64,000 nucleotides of DNA from Paraburkholderia metrosideri (GCF_904848625.1 NZ_CAJHCP010000006.1:434001-498000), one strand, 5' to 3'. Counted from the stretch's first letter, positions 27,081 through 36,649 are shown. Made by a program: numbers and translations. The notes: generated from the sequence alone by a model not told the origin.

Positions 27081-28193
27081 TCACTCCTCGTACGATGACA
27101 GTGACGAACAGGCGCCGCATTTGCCGCAGCCTGCCTTGATATCGCCCGAACGCATCGCTGCGGCGTTGAGCATCGCACCAAGGGGTTGCAGAACCGACTT
27201 CATGAATTCCGGCGTCGGTGCAGGATGATCTTCGAGCGGCGTGCCGCTGATCGGCACGAACGGCACGACGAATGGATAGACGCCAAGATCGATCAATTCG
27301 CGCGACATGGTGAGAATGGCTGCGGCGCTATCGCCCAGTCCCGCGAGAATGTACGTGCTGACCTGTCCGCGTCCGAACACGGCCACTGCGGCCTTGAACG
27401 CGTCCATATAACGCGTGAGCGGCACACTCGCCTTGCCCGGCATGATGCGTTCGCGCAAAGCCGGTGTGACCACTTCCAGGTGCATGCCTAGCGTGTCGAT
27501 ACCACTCGCTTTCATCCGCGCGAACCAGCGGTCATCGTCGGGCGGCTCGCATTGTGCCTGGATCGGCAGATCGACGGCGGCCTTGATCGCGAACGCGCTC
27601 TCGCACAGAATCTGCGCGCCGCGATCGGGAGTCGGCGGCGTGCCGGTAGTCAGCACCATATGCTTGACGCCATCGAGCAATACGGCTGCACGCGCTACCT
27701 CCGCGAGTTGTTCTGGCGTCTTGCGTGCAATCGTGCGGCCCGCCGCGAGCGATTGGCCAATCGCACAGAACTTGCAACTCTTGCGGCGGCTCTCGTAGCG
27801 AATGCAGGTTTGCAATACCGTCGTCGCCAGAACGTCCGCGCTGTGCAATGCCGCGATATGCGAGTACGGCACGCCATCCAGCGTCTGCATGCCGTAAAAG
27901 CGCGGCGCTTTCGGAAAGCTGATATTCGCAATCGGAATCGTGCCGCGAAGCAAGGCGCTCGAACCGGTCGAGTCGGGCGCCTGCGCGACGAACGGCGAGT
28001 GCCACGCCGTACTCGTATGCACAGGCACCATGATCGTCACGCCGTCGACGGTCACCGCCTTGTGATCCGACGGACCCGCACCGCCGCGCCGGCTAGCCGC
28101 GCCCGCATCGGGAGAGACAAGCCGCAGGCCGGTCGACTGCAATTCGGTCATCAATTGACGGCTTTCAGCCGACAGCGTCTCGCTGGAGTTCAT
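27081..28193 (-). CDS. Nit1C radical SAM protein (MSMEG_0568 family)
   Basis: A 370-residue radical SAM enzyme. The three cluster cysteines appear as Cx9CxxC (Cys 130, 140 and 143, in [19 protein letters not shown]), not the usual Cx3CxxC. The strand phrases [15 protein letters not shown] and [11 protein letters not shown] fit the barrel. The C-terminus carries a second cysteine group (CGKCGAC) that could bind an auxiliary cluster. It overlaps the nitrilase gene by 29 bases. The chemistry is unknown; context implies it modifies a nitrile- or amide-containing substrate. Confidence 0.92.
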   Translation of the reverse strand: MNSSETLSAESRQLMTELQSTGLRLVSPDAGAASRRGGAGPSDHKAVTVDGVTIMVPVHTSTAWHSPFVAQAPDSTGSSALLRGTIPIANISFPKAPRFYGMQTLDGVPYSHIAALHSADVLATTVLQTCIRYESRRKSCKFCAIGQSLAAGRTIARKTPEQLAEVARAAVLLDGVKHMVLTTGTPPTPDRGAQILCESAFAIKAAVDLPIQAQCEPPDDDRWFARMKASGIDTLGMHLEVVTPALRERIMPGKASVPLTRYMDAFKAAVAVFGRGQVSTYILAGLGDSAAAILTMSRELIDLGVYPFVVPFVPISGTPLEDHPAPTPEFMKSVLQPLGAMLNAAAMRSGDIKAGCGKCGACSSLSSYEE

Positions 28194-29211
28194 CGCTCGC
28201 TCCTACGGTTGGGTTGAAATCGGCACTCTCCGCGCTCATTGAACCGGACCAGCCCTGCATCGGCGCAACGGTTTCAGCGGGGCGCCGGTTGATCGCGAGG
28301 CTCAGCAATTCGGGCCGCGCGTAATGACCGACCGAATCCATCATGCGTTTGCGTTTGGTGATCAGCGACATGTCGAGATCGGCGATCACCATGCCCTCGC
28401 CTTCACGCAACGGCTGCGCGAGATGCTGACCTTCAGGCGACACGATCGCGGTATTGCAGCCGCCGCGCAGTGCTTTCTGCAAGTTCGTATCCGGCGTGAC
28501 CGAGGCGATCTGCGCCTCTGTCAGCCATCCTGTCGCGTTGACGACAAAGCAACCCGACTCCAGTGCGTGATGACGAATCGTCACCTCGATCTGTTCGGCG
28601 AAAATTGGCCCAACCAGTGAACCGGGAAACTGGCTGCAATGAATTTCTTCATGCTGGGTCATCAACGCGTAGCGCGCGAGCGGGTTGTAATGCTCCCAGC
28701 AGGCCAGCGCACCGACCCGGGCGATGGCCGTGTGCGCGACTTTCAGACCCGCTGCATCGCCCTGCCCCCAGATCATCCGTTCGTGAAACGTCGGCGTGAT
28801 CTTGCGGCGTTTGAGCACCAGTTGACCGTCCACGTCGAAGATCAGTTGCGTGTTGTAGAGGCTGCCGTGATCGCGTTCATTCACGCCAAGCACCACCACC
28901 ATCCGGTGCAAACGCGCGCGCTCGGCCACCGCCTGCGTCACCGGGCCCGGCACGATCACGGCTTCCTCGTAGAGTTTCATGTGATCCGCGCCGGAGGCGA
29001 CGGGCGGCCGTACGAAAGAAAAGTACGGGTAATAAGGCACGAAAGTCTCGGGGAACACGATCAGCTGCACGCCTTCGCGCGCCGCTTTTTCGATCGCCTC
29101 GCAGACCTTGTCGAGCGTGCCGCCGCTGCGTTCGAAGTCCGGTGCGATCTGGACTGCGGCCGCGCGCACGATGCGCTTGCCGGTCGGTTTAACAGCCGAT
29201 GTGTCGGACAT
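28165..29211 (-). CDS. Nit1C nitrilase (Nit6803 family)
   Basis: A carbon-nitrogen hydrolase of 348 residues that converts nitriles to acids and ammonia. The catalytic triad is complete: Glu55 ([13 protein letters not shown]), Lys138 ([12 protein letters not shown]) and Cys172 ([12 protein letters not shown]). The family is that of Synechocystis Sll0784. The start is the ATG at 29211; an in-frame GTG at 29220 is the alternative. It lies 28 bases after the first Nit1C gene. In Pseudomonas fluorescens the equivalent cluster is needed for cyanide as a nitrogen source, although the true substrate is unresolved. Confidence 0.94.
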   Translation of the reverse strand: MSDTSAVKPTGKRIVRAAAVQIAPDFERSGGTLDKVCEAIEKAAREGVQLIVFPETFVPYYPYFSFVRPPVASGADHMKLYEEAVIVPGPVTQAVAERARLHRMVVVLGVNERDHGSLYNTQLIFDVDGQLVLKRRKITPTFHERMIWGQGDAAGLKVAHTAIARVGALACWEHYNPLARYALMTQHEEIHCSQFPGSLVGPIFAEQIEVTIRHHALESGCFVVNATGWLTEAQIASVTPDTNLQKALRGGCNTAIVSPEGQHLAQPLREGEGMVIADLDMSLITKRKRMMDSVGHYARPELLSLAINRRPAETVAPMQGWSGSMSAESADFNPTVGASDELQRDAVG

Positions 29212-29239
29212 GGTGGTCACTCGCGTTTGGTCAGTTTCG

Positions 29240-29722
29240 TCAAACCGTCCACGTATGAATGATCAGCGCATTGTCCTTCCGATGCAGCAACTGGATGTCG
29301 AGCACATCGAGCGGACTGACCGGGCGAATGCCTTCGATCAGCGACGCTTCACCGTGACCGTACAACGCCTGCAGCGCAAAGCGGCACGCGTAGACCTTGC
29401 CGCCTTCTTCCATGAACTTCATCAGTTGCTTGTTGAAGTTCAGGTGGCCGGGAAAGGCCTCATCGCCAAGCGTCGGAAAGCCACGTTGCAGACCCAGCGT
29501 GACACCGGGCCCATATAGCAGCACCGACGTTTCAAAGCCTTTGCGCAGCAGGCGGGTGGCCTGCAGCAGATTGACGAAGCCAATCGAGCCTTCAAACGCG
29601 ACTGTATGGAACGTGACCAGTGCTTTCTCGCCCGGCTCCGCTTTCACGTCCTCAAAGACTTTCTCTTCGTAGTCGACAAGGTAATCGCCTTTCTGATGCA
29701 GCGGTTTATTGACGGCTGGCAT
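29240..29722 (-). CDS. Nit1C first protein (MSMEG_0572/Sll0783 family)
   Basis: A 160-residue cytoplasmic protein and the leading gene of the cluster. The Synechocystis homologue Sll0783 is induced by nitrogen starvation and needed for polyhydroxybutyrate accumulation; its biochemical role is unknown. Characteristic runs are [20 protein letters not shown] and [20 protein letters not shown]. The fold is DsrE-like in appearance (alternating strands and helices with a Cys near residue 112), which is my inference. A GGAGAG ribosome site precedes the ATG and the sigma-54 promoter lies about 70 bases upstream. Confidence 0.92.
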   Translation of the reverse strand: MPAVNKPLHQKGDYLVDYEEKVFEDVKAEPGEKALVTFHTVAFEGSIGFVNLLQATRLLRKGFETSVLLYGPGVTLGLQRGFPTLGDEAFPGHLNFNKQLMKFMEEGGKVYACRFALQALYGHGEASLIEGIRPVSPLDVLDIQLLHRKDNALIIHTWTV

Positions 29723-29789
29723 GACACTCTCCGATCAGGTTTGCTAAGTAAAAGAGGAAGCGCGTTCAGGCTGTGCGCACTTCCTCTAA

Positions 29790-29805
29790 TGCAACGCCCG
29801 TGCCA
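29790..29805 (-). promoter_or_regulatory. Sigma-54 (RpoN) promoter of the Nit1C cluster
   Basis: Read on the minus strand the bases are TGGCACGGGCGTTGCA, an exact match to the -24/-12 consensus TGGCACG-N4-TTGCA. Transcription would start near 29778, about 55 bases before the first Nit1C gene. Confidence 0.88.
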
Positions 29806-29950
29806 TTGATTGGCCGTGAAAATGCGATCAATCCGCAATCAATTGCGTGTCGATTCGAAGTGCGACCTGAAAAAATTTTCGGCTGAAGGTTGCACGAAGG
29901 TTGCGTATAGGCAAAGCGTGACAGGCGATTGCCGTTCGAACCGCCAGATC

Positions 29951-29965
29951 GCACCAGGCGGGTGC
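29951..29965. promoter_or_regulatory. Probable NtrC enhancer site
   Basis: GCACC-AGGCG-GGTGC is a perfect palindrome with the 5-bp spacer of the classic NtrC site (GCACC-N5-GGTGC). It lies about 160 bases upstream of the sigma-54 promoter, a normal enhancer distance. Confidence 0.8.
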
Positions 29966-30017
29966 GGTTTGGCAGAACCAGCGTGTCGGCGTGGTGCAGT
30001 CATTCACCAAGGTCGAT

Positions 30018-30054
30018 CAATCCGATCATTGAGCCGCCGCCAATCCGATCATTG
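30018..30054. promoter_or_regulatory. Two 14-bp direct repeats, probable MocR regulator sites
   Basis: CAATCCGATCATTG occurs exactly at 30018-30031 and 30041-30054, 23 bases apart (about two helical turns), ending 31 bases before the regulator start. MocR/PdxR-type dimers typically bind direct repeats near their own promoters. A shorter CAATCCG copy lies at 29829-29835. Confidence 0.7.
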
Positions 30055-30085
30055 TCTTTTCACCTCAAAGCGAAGCCCAGACGCA

Positions 30086-31477
30086 ATGAATAGCCCGACG
30101 CATCACTGGATCAAACGTCTTGCCGACATCCGCAAGCCGGCCTATCTCGCGATTCCCGATCTGATCGAAGAAGACCTCGCCACCGGACGGTTGCGTCCGC
30201 GTGACCGTCTGCCAGGGTTGCGCGATCTCGCCGAAGAACTCGCGTTGAACTACACGACCGTCGCGCGCGCGTATGCGGAAGCACGCAAGCGCGGACTGCT
30301 GGATTCGCGCGCAGGCAGCGGCACATTCGTGCGCGGCCGCACGGCCACGCTGCCGTTAGCCGGTGGCAGCAGCATCGAAATGTCGATGAACACCCCGCCC
30401 GAGCCACCCGACCACGCGATGCGCCTGCGCGATTCGGCCGCTCGCCAGATGGCAGCGTGCGATCCCTATCAGTTGCTGCGCTATCAGGATTTCGGTGGCT
30501 CGGCCGCCGACAAGGACGCGGGCGCCGAGTGGCTGAAGCGGCGCGTGCCGCATTGCGACGCGCAGAACGTGCTGGTCTGCCCCGGCATTCACAGTGCACT
30601 GGTCGCGCTCGTCTCGCAACTGGCACGGCCCGGCGGCACGATCTGCCTCGATACGCTGGCCTACCCCGGCATCAAGGCCATCGCCGCACAACTTGGCGTA
30701 CGCCTGCAGGCACTGCCACGCGATGACGACGGCCCGCTTGCGCATGCTTTCGAAGCGCTGTGCAAAACGGATAAACCCAGTGCGCTCTATTGCAATCCGA
30801 CCTTGCAGAATCCGAGCACGCTGACGCTCACGCATAAGCGGCGCGAGGCACTCGCCGACGTCGCATTGCGCTACAGCGTGCCGATCATCGAAGACGACGC
30901 GTACGCGATGCTGCCGCAAAGCGCGCCCGACGCGCTCGCGAGTCTCGCGCCGGAACTGACCTACTACGTCACGGGTTTATCGAAGAGCTTCGGCGCAGGC
31001 TTGCGCGTCGCGCATCTGCATGCGCCGACGGCCCGACAAACGCAACGCCTGGCCGGCGCACTGCGCGCGACCACGGTGATGGCGAGTCCGTTCACCGTGA
31101 CGCTCGCCACGCAGTGGATCGCCGACGGCACCGCGCTCGACATGCTCAACGCGATCCGCAACGAATCGCGCGCCCGCCAGACGATTGCGTCGCGGGTACT
31201 CGAAGCGTGGCCCTACGAAGCGCATCCGGACGGCTTTCATCTGTGGCTACCCGTGCCGGTGGAAAGCGGCTGGAGTGCGTCGGAACTCGCGCTGCAATTG
31301 CGTAATCAGGGAATTGCCGCAGTCGCGGGCGCCGCATTTTCAACCGACGGCAATCCGCCTAACGCCATGCGCGTTTGTCTCGGCGGCTCGAAAACGCGTG
31401 ACGAATGCGAACAGGCGCTGCACATCGTGGCGGAAACACTCGAGCATCCCCATCATCTGCATTCGCCGGTAATGTAG
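30086..31477 (+). CDS. MocR-type regulator (GntR helix-turn-helix fused to aminotransferase domain)
   Basis: A 463-residue PLP-dependent regulator. The GntR winged helix is at residues 10-75 (GLRDLAEELALNYTTVARAY, then GLLDSRAGSGTFVRG). A fold-type I aminotransferase domain follows, with the PLP lysine in VTGLSKSFGAGLR near residue 297 and PIIEDDAYAML before it. The ATG at 30086 is chosen because upstream sequence in frame is not protein-like. It is divergent from Nit1C and flanked by direct repeats, so it probably regulates itself and possibly the cluster, sensing an amino compound through PLP. The link to Nit1C is inference. Confidence 0.88.
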   Translation: MNSPTHHWIKRLADIRKPAYLAIPDLIEEDLATGRLRPRDRLPGLRDLAEELALNYTTVARAYAEARKRGLLDSRAGSGTFVRGRTATLPLAGGSSIEMSMNTPPEPPDHAMRLRDSAARQMAACDPYQLLRYQDFGGSAADKDAGAEWLKRRVPHCDAQNVLVCPGIHSALVALVSQLARPGGTICLDTLAYPGIKAIAAQLGVRLQALPRDDDGPLAHAFEALCKTDKPSALYCNPTLQNPSTLTLTHKRREALADVALRYSVPIIEDDAYAMLPQSAPDALASLAPELTYYVTGLSKSFGAGLRVAHLHAPTARQTQRLAGALRATTVMASPFTVTLATQWIADGTALDMLNAIRNESRARQTIASRVLEAWPYEAHPDGFHLWLPVPVESGWSASELALQLRNQGIAAVAGAAFSTDGNPPNAMRVCLGGSKTRDECEQALHIVAETLEHPHHLHSPVM

Positions 31478-31737
31478 TGCGGACTCACGTTGTCGTCGTA
31501 TGTATACAACGGCGGGCGACTCGCGATGCTTGCGCTATTTCAGCGTCGACGGAAAAAGCTGCCAGCGCGACCAGTTTTTTTTGACGAAGCCGTTGACCGC
31601 TGCGTGCGGCTTCGCGCCGAAGCTTAAGAAACTGAAAGTATTCAACGCTCAAGTCTGCAGCGGTGAAGCCGTATACGCGGATGAGGCGCCTGCCTCGCCG
31701 ATTACGGCTCACCGCTCACTCCAACACCATTCCCGAC

Positions 31738-33537
31738 ATGTTCTCCTCAATTCGTGCGCGCATCGTCGCCCTGTGCGTCGCTATCGTTGTGGTTGCGCTC
31801 GCTGCCAACGCGGCTCTCAACTATGTCGTCACCAACTCGTATAACAACGATACGATCAACAGCAACCTGACCGCAGTCGAAGCCGGTCACGCCGACGGCA
31901 TCGCTGATTGGGTCGCGTCCAACAGCCAGATGATCAACTCGCTGCAGGACACGGTGCTGCAAGCCGATCCGGTCCCCGCGTTGAAACAGACGGCCGCAGG
32001 CGGCGGATTCACTAACGTGTACGTGGGTTTCGCAGACAAGACAGCGAAGTTCTCCGACGCCACCGGCATTCCCTCCGACTACGATCCGACCGGCCGCCCG
32101 TGGTACAGGCAGGCCGTCGCAGCGGGCAAGCCCGTGGTGACGCCGCCGTATGTCGACGTAGGCACCGGCAAGCTGGTGGTCGCGTTCGCCGCGCCCGTGG
32201 TGCGCGACGGCGCGGTGAAAGCCGTTCTCTCCGGCGACGTCGCGATGGACAGCGTGATCGCCAACGTCAAGGCGATTCACCCCACACCGTCGAGCTTCGG
32301 CATGTTGATCGATGCGAGCGGCCACATCGTCGCGCATCCGGACGCGAAGCTGACTTTGAAGCCGGTGTCGGACCTCGTGCCCGCGCTGACCAGCGACAAG
32401 CTCTCCGCACTTTTCAGCACCGACCGTCCGCTCGAAATGGATGTGAATGGCAGCACGAAACTGTTGCGCGCACAGGCCATTCCCGGCACCGACTGGTACG
32501 TCGTCGTCGCGCTCGATAAAGATGAAGCGACGGCGGGCATGCGCTCGGCGCTGACCACTTCGTTGATCGCGTTGATCGTGATCGCCGGCATCGCCGCGGT
32601 GATCGTCGCTGCGGTGACCGCTGTTTCGTTCCAGCGCCTGTCGAAAGTGCGCGATGCGATGGACGCTATCGGCTCCGGTGAAGGCGATCTGACGCAACGC
32701 CTGCCTGCACTCGGCAACGACGAGGTTGCGCAGATCGCAAGGTCGTTCAACACCTTCGTCGACAAACTCAATCACGTGATGCGCCAGATTCGCGATGCCA
32801 GCGAATCGGTGCGGGTCGCCGCCAATGAAATTGCAGCGGGTAACGTCGATCTGTCCGGACGCACTGAATCGGCTGCGGCGAGTCTGCAGCAGACCGCTGC
32901 GTCGATGGAAGAAATCACCGCGACGGTCACGCAATCCGCAGGCGCGGCGAAACAGGCCGACCATTCCGCCGTGTCCGCCTCGCAAGTTGCTTCGCGCGGA
33001 GGCGTGGTGATCTCCGAAGTGATTACGACAATGGGTGAGATCGAGAAGGCCTCGGTGAAAATCTCCGACATCATCGGCGTGATCGACGGGATTGCGTTTC
33101 AGACTAACATCCTCGCATTGAATGCGGCGGTGGAGGCTGCGCGTGCCGGTGAACAGGGTCGCGGTTTCGCGGTGGTGGCCGGTGAAGTGCGCAGTCTCGC
33201 GCAGCGCAGCGCGCAAGCCGCGAAAGAAATCAAGGCGCTGATTGAAGCGACGGTGGCAAGCGTCACGTCAGGTTCAGGACAGGTGCGCCAGGCCGGTCAG
33301 ACGATGACGGAAATCGTCGCGAACGTCGCCAGCGTGACAACGATCATTTCCGAAATTACGCAGGCTGCCAACGAGCAGAATCGCGGCATCCAGGAAGTGA
33401 ATCGTGCCGTGAGTCAGCTCGATGAAATGGTTCAGCAGAATGCAGCGCTGGTCGAACAATCGACGGCGGCGGCGACTGCATTGCAGGGTCAGGCGGTGAG
33501 TCTGTCGAGCGCGGTCACGCAATTCAAGCTGGATTAG
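31738..33537 (+). CDS. Methyl-accepting chemotaxis protein with dCache sensor
   Basis: A transmembrane chemoreceptor of 599 residues. The first membrane helix is at residues 8-30, a periplasmic dCache_1 domain at about 35-270 ([19 protein letters not shown] near 118 is typical of amino-acid-binding Cache domains), the second helix near 280-303, then HAMP and a signalling domain. The highly conserved tip is [20 protein letters not shown] near residue 455. There is no C-terminal CheR-tethering pentapeptide. The ligand is unknown. Confidence 0.94.
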   Translation: MFSSIRARIVALCVAIVVVALAANAALNYVVTNSYNNDTINSNLTAVEAGHADGIADWVASNSQMINSLQDTVLQADPVPALKQTAAGGGFTNVYVGFADKTAKFSDATGIPSDYDPTGRPWYRQAVAAGKPVVTPPYVDVGTGKLVVAFAAPVVRDGAVKAVLSGDVAMDSVIANVKAIHPTPSSFGMLIDASGHIVAHPDAKLTLKPVSDLVPALTSDKLSALFSTDRPLEMDVNGSTKLLRAQAIPGTDWYVVVALDKDEATAGMRSALTTSLIALIVIAGIAAVIVAAVTAVSFQRLSKVRDAMDAIGSGEGDLTQRLPALGNDEVAQIARSFNTFVDKLNHVMRQIRDASESVRVAANEIAAGNVDLSGRTESAAASLQQTAASMEEITATVTQSAGAAKQADHSAVSASQVASRGGVVISEVITTMGEIEKASVKISDIIGVIDGIAFQTNILALNAAVEAARAGEQGRGFAVVAGEVRSLAQRSAQAAKEIKALIEATVASVTSGSGQVRQAGQTMTEIVANVASVTTIISEITQAANEQNRGIQEVNRAVSQLDEMVQQNAALVEQSTAAATALQGQAVSLSSAVTQFKLD

Positions 33538-33551
33538 TCTGTTGATGAATA

Positions 33552-33584
33552 CGCGCACCGTAAGTGAGCCATTGCGCGTTTCTT
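33552..33584 (+). terminator. Possible weak terminator after the chemoreceptor gene
   Basis: CGCGCA and TGCGCG arms (about 33552-33578) with a 15-base loop are followed by TTTCTT. The stem is short, so this is tentative. Confidence 0.3.
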
Positions 33585-33963
33585 ACGATTCGAAATCGAG
33601 CCCGCCAAGCAATGCGACGGGCTCACCTTGCGTATGCGTCAGAAAGTCCAGTTCGCGTGCGTGGGTCCATGCCGTCAATTTGCGCGGCAGCGCGGCGAGA
33701 TAGCCGGCGAAACGAGCTTGCCCCGGCTCCTCCACCAGTCTCTCTATCTCGTCGCTATCCCACGTTAAATAAAGATTCAATGGATGCGCGTAGTGGCCCA
33801 GATCTTCGAGTGGGGTGGCGTAAATCCGCACGCGAGTGGGATGGCCGTGGCCGCCATACGGCAGCACTTCGGTATGCACGGTGGTGGGAAAACAGGCGGC
33901 AATCGCCTCTGCGATTCGAGGCGCAAACTGTTCATCGAAACGGGCGGCACTCTCCGGGCGCAT
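33583..33963 (-). CDS. Hypothetical protein
   Basis: A 126-residue soluble protein without signal or membrane segment. It has well-formed, protein-like composition, with phrases TEVLPYGGHGHPTRVRIYAT near residue 32 and LNLYLTWDSDEIERLVEE near 62. It resembles small conserved proteins restricted to Burkholderiaceae (possibly the DUF5594 group, not certain). No function can be assigned. It stands alone, converging on the chemoreceptor. Confidence 0.7.
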   Translation of the reverse strand: MRPESAARFDEQFAPRIAEAIAACFPTTVHTEVLPYGGHGHPTRVRIYATPLEDLGHYAHPLNLYLTWDSDEIERLVEEPGQARFAGYLAALPRKLTAWTHARELDFLTHTQGEPVALLGGLDFES

Positions 33964-34115
33964 CTATGTCTCCGATCTTTATACGCGATTAGCGAAGCAT
34001 CGTAGCATGCGGGCGTTGCGTCGCCTGGTGCGTCGGTTGTTGTTTATGCGCCGCGTTTTTCTCGTGTGATCGCGATGTCGGCCACCGAAGTCTGTTCGGC
34101 TCTCAGGGAGTTTTC

Positions 34116-34121
34116 TATAAT
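34116..34121 (+). promoter_or_regulatory. Candidate -10 box of the small exported protein gene
   Basis: A perfect TATAAT sits 33 bases before the ATG. The -35 region (about 34093-34098) matches poorly, so this is a moderate call. Confidence 0.4.
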
Positions 34122-34154
34122 CCGCGCCTGGACCGCACAACAAGAGACTGATAA

Positions 34155-34532
34155 ATGTTTACACCCCGGTTCAATGTCCGGCTTTTGATTTTCATCGCAG
34201 GGAGTGGCTTGCTCGGCAATCACGCTGTTGCGGCCGATCTGATCGCCACGAAGCCTGGTGTCATGTGTACTTCGACTCAGGCGCTCGCTCAACTCACGCT
34301 GCCCGACGGCAACAGCCGCAGCCACGGTGACACCGTTACGCCCGCCCAACTCGCTGAGGCGCAAACAGGCGGCTGCGTCGATATTCAGCCGGGCATGACA
34401 GTGAGTGTGCAAGCGGCGCACAAGAATACGTCGGTAGTCAGCTACCAGCGGCCAGGGTCAAGTGCGCAGGAGACCTTCGTCATACCGAACATCGATTTCG
34501 TTCCGGTCTTCGCGGAAGACGACGCGCCGTAA
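34155..34532 (+). CDS. Small exported hypothetical protein
   Basis: A 125-residue protein with a Sec signal peptide (FIAGSGLLGNHAVA, cleavage near residue 26). The mature protein has two cysteines (VMCTSTQAL near 38, GGCVDIQPG near 74) that could form a disulfide. No family is recognised. A weak GAG ribosome site precedes the ATG. It is flanked by convergent and divergent neighbours, so it is probably monocistronic. Confidence 0.6.
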   Translation: MFTPRFNVRLLIFIAGSGLLGNHAVAADLIATKPGVMCTSTQALAQLTLPDGNSRSHGDTVTPAQLAEAQTGGCVDIQPGMTVSVQAAHKNTSVVSYQRPGSSAQETFVIPNIDFVPVFAEDDAP

Positions 34533-34558
34533 TCGCCATCGCACACTGATGCGCCGGA

Positions 34559-34909
34559 TCAAACGGTCTTCAGGATTCGCGGTCTCGTTTCGTTGACCGC
34601 GGCCGCGAGTTCCGGCGTTGCTTCCGCTGCATTCGTGCTGTTTTCCTTACGCATCGACAGATAACGCAAACAGCACACGCGCAGAAACGACGCGAAATTA
34701 GTCGGCATTTCGCCGCGCAACGCGATCAATTCGTCATACAGCTTCACTGCAAACTGACTGGTCGTCATGCTCTCGCGCGCGGCGATTTCATGCAGCACGT
34801 CCCAGAACAGATTCTCCAACCGGACCGTGGTGATCACCCCGTGAATCCGCAACGAACGGGTGCGCGATTCATACAGGATCGGATCGGCGTTAATGTAAAT
34901 CCCACACAT
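34559..34909 (-). CDS. Ribbon-helix-helix domain protein
   Basis: A 116-residue protein. The core, TRSLRIHGVITTVRLENLFWDVLHEIA, followed by ESMTTSQFAVKLYDELIAL, matches the RHH_4 type of ribbon-helix-helix fold often linked to DNA binding or to small regulators. AGGGAG lies nine bases before the ATG at 34909. It sits downstream of the GMC oxidoreductase gene on the same strand, 153 bases away. Whether it regulates that operon is unknown. Confidence 0.75.
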   Translation of the reverse strand: MCGIYINADPILYESRTRSLRIHGVITTVRLENLFWDVLHEIAARESMTTSQFAVKLYDELIALRGEMPTNFASFLRVCCLRYLSMRKENSTNAAEATPELAAAVNETRPRILKTV

Positions 34910-35062
34910 GGCGTGCACTCCCTGATTGAGCACGACGCGCGGTGACCCGCTTCACTACGTCACCGCACGCCGCCCTTCTCCGCCAACATACGCCGGCATC
35001 CGGGGTCCGACAATCGCGTCGAACCCGAACGCCGCACTCAGCTACTCAACCGCTGCCCCGCG

Positions 35063-36649
35063 TTACACGGAGCGTTTGCTCATCTGCGACGCAATGTGGT
35101 CGGCCTGGCGGATTGCCAGCGTAACGATCGTCATCGTTGGATTCTCGGCCGCACCGGTCGTGAACTGACTGCCATCGGAGATGAACAGATTCGACACTTC
35201 GTGGGTCTGGCCGAAACTGTTGCACACGCCGTCTTCTGCGCGTGCGCTCATGCGTGCGGTGCCCAGGTTATGCGTCGACGGATACGGCGGTACGCGATAC
35301 ACCGTCTTCGCACCCGCCGCTTCGTACACCGCCGTGCCCTGCTTGAACGCGTGTTCGCGCATCGCCTCGTCGTTCGGATGATCGTCGAAATGCACGTTGG
35401 CGACCGGCTGACCGTATTGGTCTTTCACGTCGGTGTTCAACGTCACGCGATTGTTTTCGCGCGGCATATCCTCGCCGACGATCCACATCCCCGCCGTGTA
35501 CGCATACTGATCCATCGCCTGAGTAAAAGTGGGACCCCACGCGCCGGGGTCGAGAAACGCAGCGTAAAACGGCAGCCCGAGCGAAATGGTTTCCATGTGA
35601 TAGCCGCCCGCGAAGCCACGCTGCGGATTGAACACCGCTTCGTCTTCGATAATGCCGGCCATCGTGGTGCCCTTGAACATGTCCACCTTGTCGTTGAACA
35701 CCGCGTACACAGACCCCGTGGTGTGGCGCATATAGTTGCGGCCGAGTTGCCCCGAGCCATTCGCCAGACCTTGCGGAAACTTGCTCGAATGCGAGTTCAA
35801 CAAAAGGCGCGGCGTTTCAATCGAATTGCCGGCTACCGCAACGATGCGCGCTTTTTGCCGCTGCAATTTGCCATTGCTGTCGTAGTACAGAACCTCTTTC
35901 GCTTTGCCCCGTGCATCGATTTCGATTCGTACGACATGCGCCTGAGTACGCATTTCCATGTGACCGGTGGCTTGCGCTCGCGGCAGTTCCGTATAAAGCG
36001 TCGACCATTTCGCGCCGGTGCGGCAGCCCTGAAAACAGAAACCGCGCTGGAAACAATGCGCGCGATCGTCGCGCACGATGCTATTGATCGCCATGTGCCC
36101 GGTGTTGCATTCCTTGTAGCCGACTTTCATCGCGCCGGCTGACATCACCTTGAAGTTGTTGTTGCCCGGCAAGCCTGGCAAACCATTGGTACGTGTCACG
36201 CCCATCTTCGCCTGCGCGCGGTCGTAGTACGGATCGAGTTCTGCGCGCGTCAATGGCCAGTCGAGCAGATTGGCGTCCTTGATATCGCCGTATGTCGTTT
36301 TGGCCTTGAACTCGTGCGGCTGGATTCGCAGGCTAGCGCCCGCCCAATGTGTGGTCGTGCCGCCAACGGTTTTGCAAATCCATGCGGGCAGATTCGGAAA
36401 GTCCTTCGCCACGCGCCAACTGCCGGACGTCGTGCGTTTATCGAGCCACGCCAATTGCTGGAATGACGCCCATTCCTCGGTCACGTAGTCGGCTTGCGTA
36501 TGCAGCTTGCCCGCTTCCAGCACGACGACGTCGATACCCTTTTGCGCCAGCTCGTTCGCCAGCGTACCGCCGCCCGCGCCCGAACCGATGATCACGACGA
36601 CCTTGTCGTCGTTGTGCGAAAAACGCACCTTGTTGTTGTCCTGATCCAT
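35063..36649 (-). CDS. GMC family oxidoreductase (sugar or alcohol dehydrogenase large subunit)
   Basis: An FAD enzyme of 528 residues, similar to the large subunit of membrane-bound gluconate 2-dehydrogenase or sorbitol dehydrogenase. The FAD motif VVVIIGSGAGGGTLANEL is near residue 18. GGTTTHWAGASLRIQPHEF near 95 and a cysteine-rich segment (CFQRGFCFQGCRTGAKW) near 200 follow, the latter possibly an iron-sulfur ligand set. The C-terminal active-site histidine region is YPSTHNLGTARMS near 465. It follows the subunit 3 gene by 47 bases. No cytochrome c subunit gene is nearby. The substrate is undetermined. Confidence 0.9.
   Translation of the reverse strand: MDQDNNKVRFSHNDDKVVVIIGSGAGGGTLANELAQKGIDVVVLEAGKLHTQADYVTEEWASFQQLAWLDKRTTSGSWRVAKDFPNLPAWICKTVGGTTTHWAGASLRIQPHEFKAKTTYGDIKDANLLDWPLTRAELDPYYDRAQAKMGVTRTNGLPGLPGNNNFKVMSAGAMKVGYKECNTGHMAINSIVRDDRAHCFQRGFCFQGCRTGAKWSTLYTELPRAQATGHMEMRTQAHVVRIEIDARGKAKEVLYYDSNGKLQRQKARIVAVAGNSIETPRLLLNSHSSKFPQGLANGSGQLGRNYMRHTTGSVYAVFNDKVDMFKGTTMAGIIEDEAVFNPQRGFAGGYHMETISLGLPFYAAFLDPGAWGPTFTQAMDQYAYTAGMWIVGEDMPRENNRVTLNTDVKDQYGQPVANVHFDDHPNDEAMREHAFKQGTAVYEAAGAKTVYRVPPYPSTHNLGTARMSARAEDGVCNSFGQTHEVSNLFISDGSQFTTGAAENPTMTIVTLAIRQADHIASQMSKRSV

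Larger units (their letters stand above)
29723..30085. other. Divergent control region between Nit1C and its MocR-type regulator
   Basis: No gene is called. It holds, from the Nit1C side, a sigma-54 promoter (29790-29805), an NtrC-type palindrome (29951-29965) and two 14-bp direct repeats (30018-30031, 30041-30054). The part between the promoter and the NtrC site is AT-rich, as expected for a bend region. Each element is listed separately. Confidence 0.8.

Noticed and set aside
31747..33216. A 489-codon minus-strand frame
   Set aside because: Antisense to the chemoreceptor gene, which has all expected domains.
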